Shown in pieces: positions 5,548-10,089 of a stretch of 10,089 nucleotides of DNA. The first letter of the stretch is position 1; the number at the start of each line of letters is the position of its first letter. This DNA is from Anaerolineales bacterium UBA5069. GTDB lineage: Bacteria > Chloroflexota > Anaerolineae > Caldilineales > Caldilineaceae. A program made the position numbers and the translations under genes. The notes under the pieces were generated by a model that was not told the origin of the DNA, ran no database searches, and was given only the letters and a program-made list of their open reading frames with translations. The stretch spans positions 3,373-13,461 of the forward strand of contig DIAV01000242.1 in the NCBI GenBank assembly GCA_002415895.1. Reading direction: 5' to 3'.

Positions 5548-8319
5548 CTAGATGAGACCTATCTCGCGCGCGCGCGCCACGGCTTCAGTGCGGTTGCCTG
5601 CACCAAGCTTGCCCAGAATATGATTGACATGCCCCTTCACGGTGCCTACAGTGAGCACGAAGGTTTCGGCAACCTGCTGATTGGAAGCGCCGCGCGCGAT
5701 CGCGCGCAGGATCTCCAGTTCGCGCGGCGTCAGGCGATCCAGCGGTGCGGACAGAACAGCATCCTGCGCGGCGGCGTGGCCCGCGCGCAGCGCAGCCTGG
5801 AGGCGTGCGGCGCAATCATCATGCGGGGCAAGCACGTCGATCAGGGGCAGAAGCCGGTCACCTGCATCCAGAAAGATGCGCTGGAAACGCTCAGGTTCGG
5901 CCAGGGCCAGCGCGCGGCAGAGAGAAGCCTGCGCCTCGGCGCGCAGGTTGAGCACCCATTGCGCCTCGGCCTGGAGCACGCCGATTTCAATCAGGCTGCG
6001 CACGCGTCCCCGCGCCTCGGCGCGCGCCTGCCACACATGCAGCAGCGCCAGCGCCGCGCGTGGCCGGTGATCGGCCAGGTAGAAGCGCGCCAGTGTAAGC
6101 TCCTCAAACTCAGGGTAATAGCCCATTTCATCCCATGCGCCGGATTGCGTCTGCGCCCACTGGCGCACGGCGTTGAGATCGCCACTGCCCAAATCCACAC
6201 GTGCCTGACATGCGCGCAACCATTCAATGAGCAACGGGCTGTTGTAGGTGCGCGCCGCCTCAATGGCAGCAGCGAGCGGGCTTGCCCCTTCATCGTGCCG
6301 GCCCAGTGTCTGGCGAATGTGCGCGTGAATAGCCGAGGCTGAAGCCAGCACTGAAACGCTGCGCGCCGGCGCCAGTGCGAGCGCGCGATTGCTGAAGAGT
6401 TCGGCGCCAAGCAGATCATTGCGTTCGCGCAGAATCGCCGCCAGCCCCATGTAGCCATCGGCCATACTGGGCCACTGCCCGCCGCCGTGATCGTTTGCCA
6501 ATTGCAGGCCGCGTCGATAGAGCGTTTCGGCGTCGCTGAGCGCGCCCAACTCCAGGTAGGTGTGCCCACGGCGGAACATGGCAAAGAGAGCAACAAAGGT
6601 GCTGCCCAATGTCTCGGCATGTGCCTGCGCAATCATGTAATGAGCAATGGCCTCCGTGGCGCTGCCCCCCAACTGCAGCGCGTGGCCCATTGCATGATGC
6701 AGCGCCGCGAGCGAAAAGTGGTTGTCGGGGGCCAGGGTGCGTTCGGCTTCAGTGCTCAGCGCCAGCGTCAGATTTACGTCCCAGCGATAGGATGCAAGCA
6801 AGGTGCGCAGCGCGGCCACGTCGCCGGGATCAGGACAGGAGGCATCGGGGGCATTGGCGGGGGCGGCTTCAATGGTCGTGAGCAACTGCTCAACAACTTC
6901 CTGCGCGCCCTCCAACGGCCCGCGCAGGATCAGGAGCCAGCCATTGAGGAGAGCGAGGCGCGGGCGGCGCATAATCTCTGCGTGGGGCAGCACGTCCATC
7001 CAGCGGTTCAGTGTTTGGGCATCGCCTTGCACCAGCAAAGCGTGGCCCGCCTCGGCCAGCAGGTCTGCCGCGTGGGCGTAATCCTGCGCCAGCAATGCGT
7101 GCTCGATCGCCTCTGCCATGAAGCCGTGCGCGCCATACCAGCGCGCCGCACGCCGGTGCAGTTCTGTGTGCAGCGTGGGGGCTGTGCGATCCAGTTCGTC
7201 ATGCAGCGCTTGGGCAAAGAGGTGGTAGTAACGATACCAGCCCTGTTCGTCATCCAGCGCAATCACAAAAAGGCCATTCGTTTCGAGATAGTTGAGGATG
7301 GCGCGTGCGCTGGGTGACGCTTCATCCGTCATTGTACTGCTGGCGGGGAGGCCGTCATCATCAGCAGCGGCCAGGAGTTCATCGCACAGTGAGGCGTTGA
7401 AGCGCTGCAGGATGGCGGTGCGCAGCAAGAACTGGCGCACGGGCTCGGGCTGATTTTGGAGGACCTCCTCAAGCACGTAGGCGAGGACAAAGCGGTTGCT
7501 GCCTGCAAATGTACGCAGGTAGGCGCTTATCTCACGGTGGCTGCGCCCCTGCAGCGATGCACCCAGCAGTTGAAGCCCCGCCGGCCAGCCATCGGTGTGC
7601 GCGACCAGCTTCTCCACATCCTCAGGCGGCAACACCAGCTTGGTGCGCCGGCTGAGCATTGCGCCCGCTTCCTCCACTGTGAAGCAGAGATTGGCGGCGC
7701 GCAATTCCAGCAGCATGCCGTTCACACGCCAGCGGTTGAGCGGCAGCGGCGGGTCGGCGCGTGTGCTGATGATGACATGCACGTGGGGCGGCAGATGCGC
7801 GATAAAGAAGTTGAGCGTGTCGTGAATGCGTTGGGCGCGGATGAGGTGGTAGTCGTCGAGCAACAGCACAACGTGCGCAGCAGCCGCGTGCGCCAGCTGG
7901 TCATTACCGAGAATGGCGAGCAACGCCTCGACTGCCTCTTCCAGCATGGGGGCAGTGGGCGATCTGAGCTGCGCCAGCAGATCATGCAGCGCGGCGCGCA
8001 TTGGGGCCAGAGGCAGCGTGGCCAGGGTGGCCATGACATAACACCAGAAGCGCAGCGGATCGCTGTCTCCCTCCTCCAGCGCAAGCCATGCCACATGCAC
8101 GGGGGAGTTGTTGGCATGGGCCTGCGCGTCGCTGTGCAGGGCCACCCACTCGGCCAGTACCAGTGTCTTGCCAAAACCGGCGGGGGCCGAGAGCAGCGTG
8201 AGGGGCATATGCAGCCCTTCATCAAGGCGCGCCCACAGCGCCGGGCGCGGGACATGCTGCGGGCCGATGCGTGGACGCTGCATTTTGATTGGCAACAGGG
8301 GCGCGGGAGTCCCAGCCAT
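5548..8319 (-). CDS. MalT-type LuxR-family (LAL) ATP-dependent transcriptional regulator
   Basis: A 923-residue regulator of the large ATP-binding LuxR (LAL, MalT-like) type, about the usual length (MalT is about 900). The start is the ATG at 8319; the in-frame TTG at 8361 has no ribosome binding site, and the ATG at 8283 would cut into the conserved N-terminus. Walker A is A45-PAGFG-K51-T52, Walker B is 'VVLLLDDYHLI' (150-160, D155/D156), with 'STRADPPLPLNRWR' (185-198) and 'GWPAGLQLLGASL' (244-256), all hallmarks of this STAND-type NTPase. From about 390 to 850 the protein is helical, MalT/TPR-like repeat that normally senses an inducer. A LuxR HTH ends the protein (about 863-923): 'LTPRELEILRAIARGASNQQVAETF', then 'TVGTVKGHVNHILGKL'. 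By family behaviour, ATP and an effector drive oligomerisation and DNA binding to activate transcription. The effector is unknown. It lies 228 bp downstream of an aminotransferase on the same strand, so it may control that gene or nearby metabolism, but these genes are numerous in such genomes and often orphan. There is no frameshift and the key residues are intact. Confidence 0.95.
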   Translation of the reverse strand: MAGTPAPLLPIKMQRPRIGPQHVPRPALWARLDEGLHMPLTLLSAPAGFGKTLVLAEWVALHSDAQAHANNSPVHVAWLALEEGDSDPLRFWCYVMATLATLPLAPMRAALHDLLAQLRSPTAPMLEEAVEALLAILGNDQLAHAAAAHVVLLLDDYHLIRAQRIHDTLNFFIAHLPPHVHVIISTRADPPLPLNRWRVNGMLLELRAANLCFTVEEAGAMLSRRTKLVLPPEDVEKLVAHTDGWPAGLQLLGASLQGRSHREISAYLRTFAGSNRFVLAYVLEEVLQNQPEPVRQFLLRTAILQRFNASLCDELLAAADDDGLPASSTMTDEASPSARAILNYLETNGLFVIALDDEQGWYRYYHLFAQALHDELDRTAPTLHTELHRRAARWYGAHGFMAEAIEHALLAQDYAHAADLLAEAGHALLVQGDAQTLNRWMDVLPHAEIMRRPRLALLNGWLLILRGPLEGAQEVVEQLLTTIEAAPANAPDASCPDPGDVAALRTLLASYRWDVNLTLALSTEAERTLAPDNHFSLAALHHAMGHALQLGGSATEAIAHYMIAQAHAETLGSTFVALFAMFRRGHTYLELGALSDAETLYRRGLQLANDHGGGQWPSMADGYMGLAAILRERNDLLGAELFSNRALALAPARSVSVLASASAIHAHIRQTLGRHDEGASPLAAAIEAARTYNSPLLIEWLRACQARVDLGSGDLNAVRQWAQTQSGAWDEMGYYPEFEELTLARFYLADHRPRAALALLHVWQARAEARGRVRSLIEIGVLQAEAQWVLNLRAEAQASLCRALALAEPERFQRIFLDAGDRLLPLIDVLAPHDDCAARLQAALRAGHAAAQDAVLSAPLDRLTPRELEILRAIARGASNQQVAETFVLTVGTVKGHVNHILGKLGAGNRTEAVARAREIGLI

Positions 8320-8413
8320 GGCGGTTACGCAGCCTTTGACGAATTGCGAAAATGACGGCAATTACGGCTGTTTTGCTGCGACGGCGCGAGGGAACGCGAA
8401 GGTCAACCTGGGG

Positions 8414-8430
8414 GCGGGCGCAGCGCCCGC
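8414..8430. repeat. Compact GC-rich hairpin
   Basis: GCGGGCGC (8414-8421) and GCGCCCGC (8423-8430) are perfect inverted copies around a single A, which in RNA would form at least a six-base-pair GC stem with a five-base loop. It lies between the large inverted repeat and the LuxR-type gene. Neither strand has a U tract after it. It could be a terminator without U tract, part of the regulator's 5' leader, or a protein site. A TGC-TATACG extended -10-like motif on the - strand (8438-8430) abuts it. Confidence 0.5.
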
Positions 8431-8445
8431 GTATAGCAACATCTT

Positions 8446-8537
8446 AACGCACAGGCGGGGAGGCGCAAAGAGCAAGAAGGAGAGCAGTTGCTTCCTGCTC
8501 TGCTTCTTGTCCTTTGTAGCCGCTACGCCTGTGCGTT
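8446..8537. repeat. 92-bp imperfect inverted repeat with 12-bp perfect ends
   Basis: The outer arms are perfect: AACGCACAGGCG (8446-8457) and CGCCTGTGCGTT (8526-8537). The inner arms, 8466-8487 and 8495-8516, pair at 19 of 22 positions around a seven-base loop (8488-8494). The eight and nine bases between outer and inner arms pair poorly and would form an internal loop. The element begins 10 bases past the aminotransferase stop (8548), so as RNA it would fold right at the end of that transcript. There is no U tract and no obvious flanking target-site duplication. Candidates are a terminator or mRNA-stabilising stem, a small non-coding RNA, or a MITE-like element. The pairing is read directly from sequence; the function is not known. 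Confidence 0.75.
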
Positions 8538-8547
8538 GCGACGCTGT

Positions 8548-9906
8548 TTAGGCAGCGCTGATTTCGGGAGAGTCAAAAACACTGCCCAGAATGCGCACAA
8601 TCTCATCTACTTCATCTTCGTTAATGATCAGCGGCGGGGCAAAGGCCAGCACATTGGCGACATTGCGCGTGCGCAGCCCCTTGGCCAGGGCCAAATCGGC
8701 AATGCGGCCGGCCATGGCAACATCCGGCGTGCGCGATTCCTTGTCTTTGACGATCTCCACGCCATTGAGCAGACCGCGGCCGCGTACGTCGCCCACAAAG
8801 GGGAATTCGAGCAGGCTTGTCAGCCCTGCGCGCAGGCGTTCACCCATGACAACGGCGTTCTCGGGCAGCCGCTCGCGCTCGAGGATTTCCAGGTTTGCCA
8901 GCCCCACGGCACAGGCCGCCGGGTGGCCGGAGTAGGTAAAGCCGTGCATCCACGATTCGGTGCCGGGCGCTTCCCAGATGACTTCGCGAATCGCGTCCGA
9001 GATCTGCATCCCGCCCAGTTGCAGGTAACCCGAGGTAATGCCCTTGGCAAAGTCCAGAATATCCGGGCGCAGACCAAAGAGCTGGGAGCCGAACCACGCA
9101 CCCGTGCGGCCAAAGCCGGTAATCACTTCGTCGGCAATAATCAGCACATCGTACTTGTCGCAAATGGCGCGCACCAGAGGGAAATAGTCATCGGGCGGGA
9201 CAATTACGCCGCCCACGCCCTGGATTGGCTCGGCAATGAAGGCCGCGACAGTCTCCGGCCCTTCGCGCAGAATGGCTTCTTCCAGCGCACGCGCAGCGGC
9301 CTGGCCCACGGTTTCGCCGGGCTGCATATCACCCTCATAGCGATAGGGGTTGGGCGCGGGGATGTGGAGGAAGCCGGGGGCCATGGGGCCGAACATGGTC
9401 TGATAGCCGGCAATGCCTGTGGCGGCTGTGGCCGCAACGGTGATGCCATGGTAGGCATACTTGCGCGCAATGATCTTGAACTTTTCCGTCTTGCCCAGGC
9501 GGAACCAGTAGTAGCGCGCAGTTTTGAAGGCGCTGTCGTTCGATTCGGAGCCGCCCGAGGTAAAGAAGGTGGTGTTGAGCGTGGGGTGGGCAAAGCCTGC
9601 CAGGCGTGCTGCCAGTTCGCTCGACGGCACATTGGTCATGCCCACAAAGTTGGAGGTATAGGCAAGCTTGCGCATCTGCGCGGCGGCTATGTCGGGCAAC
9701 ACCTGGTTGCCATAGCCAACATTGACATTCCACAGGCCGGCCATGCCGTCCAGAATACGGCGGCCATCGGTGGTGTGGAGATAAACGCGATCACCACCCT
9801 CAATGACAAGTGGGGTGCGGTGCTTGCTGGGGTGGAAGACGGGATGGAGTTGGCGCTGATCCTTTTCGAGAAGCGCCGCTGTCAGATCTTGCTGTAGCTG
9901 CGACAT
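8548..9906 (-). CDS. Class III PLP-dependent aminotransferase (omega-transaminase type)
   Basis: A 452-residue class III aminotransferase of normal length. The pyridoxal phosphate lysine is K288 in 'FAKGITSGY'; D259 in 'LIIADEVITGFGRTG' should bind the ring nitrogen; 'SGGSESND' (117-124) and T324 in 'FTYSGHP' contact the phosphate; Y152-H153-G is the ring-stacking motif. 'GLWNVNVGYG' (57-66) is the form seen in amine:pyruvate and beta-alanine or putrescine:pyruvate transaminases rather than in ornithine or glutamate-semialdehyde enzymes. R414 is a candidate for binding the acceptor carboxylate. The likely reaction is transfer of a terminal amino group from an amine or omega-amino acid to pyruvate in the cytoplasm; the exact donor cannot be read from sequence. 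The start is ATG 9906, just before 'SQLQQDL'; ATG 9915 is a near-equal alternative, since neither has a clear ribosome binding site, while in-frame extension to 9990 encodes residues unlike the family. A LAL regulator follows downstream. Catalytic residues are intact. Confidence 0.94.
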   Translation of the reverse strand: MSQLQQDLTAALLEKDQRQLHPVFHPSKHRTPLVIEGGDRVYLHTTDGRRILDGMAGLWNVNVGYGNQVLPDIAAAQMRKLAYTSNFVGMTNVPSSELAARLAGFAHPTLNTTFFTSGGSESNDSAFKTARYYWFRLGKTEKFKIIARKYAYHGITVAATAATGIAGYQTMFGPMAPGFLHIPAPNPYRYEGDMQPGETVGQAAARALEEAILREGPETVAAFIAEPIQGVGGVIVPPDDYFPLVRAICDKYDVLIIADEVITGFGRTGAWFGSQLFGLRPDILDFAKGITSGYLQLGGMQISDAIREVIWEAPGTESWMHGFTYSGHPAACAVGLANLEILERERLPENAVVMGERLRAGLTSLLEFPFVGDVRGRGLLNGVEIVKDKESRTPDVAMAGRIADLALAKGLRTRNVANVLAFAPPLIINEDEVDEIVRILGSVFDSPEISAA

Positions 9907-9967
9907 GAATGGCATCCATTTCTGCGCGTCCCCGCCGGGCGGCAGGGCAATTGTGTGTGGGCAATTT

Positions 9968-9976
9968 ATGATACCA
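9968..9976 (-). promoter_or_regulatory. Candidate extended -10 promoter for the aminotransferase
   Basis: On the - strand the bases read TGG-TATCAT, a TGn extended -10 with five of six matches to TATAAT, in an AT-rich patch of an otherwise GC-rich region. Transcription would start near 9961, about 55 bases before the ATG at 9906. No good -35 is present at the usual distance. A small inverted motif, TCGT-AC-ACGA (9983-9992), lies seven bases upstream of the TG and could be an operator. Confidence 0.35.
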
Positions 9977-10089
9977 CAAGGGTCGTACACGATACAGTTT
10001 TGCGGTTGATCGTTTGGGGACGAAGGATTGCGGGCTGGCGCTTGTGGGGTTGGGCGCGCGTGGCGGGCAACAGCGGAACACAGATAACA
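9977..10089. other. Upstream region without a supported gene
   Basis: Apart from the small inverted motif at 9983-9992 I see no gene, RNA or repeat here. A - strand open frame crosses this stretch and runs into the aminotransferase (down to 9800), but it is Pro/Arg/Ser-rich in the way of an out-of-frame reading. A divergent gene could begin beyond the right edge. Confidence 0.5.

Noticed and set aside
5565..5577. Alternating CG run that could adopt Z-DNA
   Set aside because: It is short and lies within coding sequence for Ala/Arg codons at the end of the LAL gene, so codon usage explains it.
5224..6342. A 372-codon + strand open frame over the split-barrel gene and the end of the LuxR-type gene
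   Set aside because: It runs antisense to the LuxR HTH, which is clearly coding on the - strand; no ribosome binding site or domain supports it.
7456..8355. A 299-codon + strand open frame over the Walker motifs of the LAL regulator
   Set aside because: Antisense to the conserved NTPase domain; composition is that of a mirrored coding frame.
8446..8537. The 92-bp inverted repeat as a remnant insertion sequence
   Set aside because: No transposase fragment and no flanking target duplication are visible; only a MITE-like origin stays open.
8488..9897. A 469-codon open frame on the + strand, antisense to the aminotransferase
   Set aside because: It covers an intact class III aminotransferase, its product is low in recognisable motifs, and long antisense frames are expected in GC-rich genes with this codon usage.

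Overview
The window is dense, GC-rich bacterial DNA. It contains two blocks of genes that face each other: five genes on the + strand (24-4923) and three on the - strand (4955-9906). The best guess for the host is a member of the Chloroflexota (Anaerolineae-like or a relative). This is inference from style: high GC, secreted proteins with long Thr/Pro/Ala/Glu linkers of the 'TATPEAT' kind, a very large MalT-type LuxR regulator, and a Bat gene cluster. No rRNA or other marker gene is present to prove it.

Left half (24-4344): four tightly packed genes form most of a Bat (Bacteroides aerotolerance) operon. They encode a membrane-anchored von Willebrand factor A protein (BatB-like), a TPR lipoprotein with a low-complexity linker (BatC-like), a BatD-family protein with signal peptide and one membrane anchor, and a TPR protein with three membrane segments (BatE-like). 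The gaps are 1 bp, 7 bp and a 4-bp ATGA overlap, so translational coupling is likely. In the usual order (moxR, DUF58, batA, batB, batC, batD, batE) the missing upstream genes would lie left of base 1. The products probably form an envelope complex in which the VWA metal site and TPRs mediate protein contacts; the exact cellular role of Bat proteins remains unsettled.

Middle (4345-5547): after a small hairpin comes a 170-aa helical protein of unknown function with a strong ribosome binding site (4411-4923). It is followed, tail to tail, by a small split-barrel protein of the pyridoxamine 5'-phosphate oxidase-like superfamily on the - strand (4955-5374).

Right half (5548-9906, - strand): a 923-aa LAL/MalT-type regulator (ATPase-like N-terminus, helical repeats, LuxR HTH at the C-terminus) lies downstream of a class III PLP aminotransferase of the omega-transaminase type. 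The 228-bp gap between them holds a 92-bp imperfect inverted repeat and a second compact GC hairpin. These are the most notable non-coding structures in the window. A possible extended -10 promoter precedes the aminotransferase.

I found no tRNA, rRNA, CRISPR array, insertion sequence, phage gene or defence system. I see no clear evidence of a wholly new system. The best leads are the large inverted repeat, the unknown 170-aa protein at the end of the Bat operon, and the lipoprotein form of BatC.
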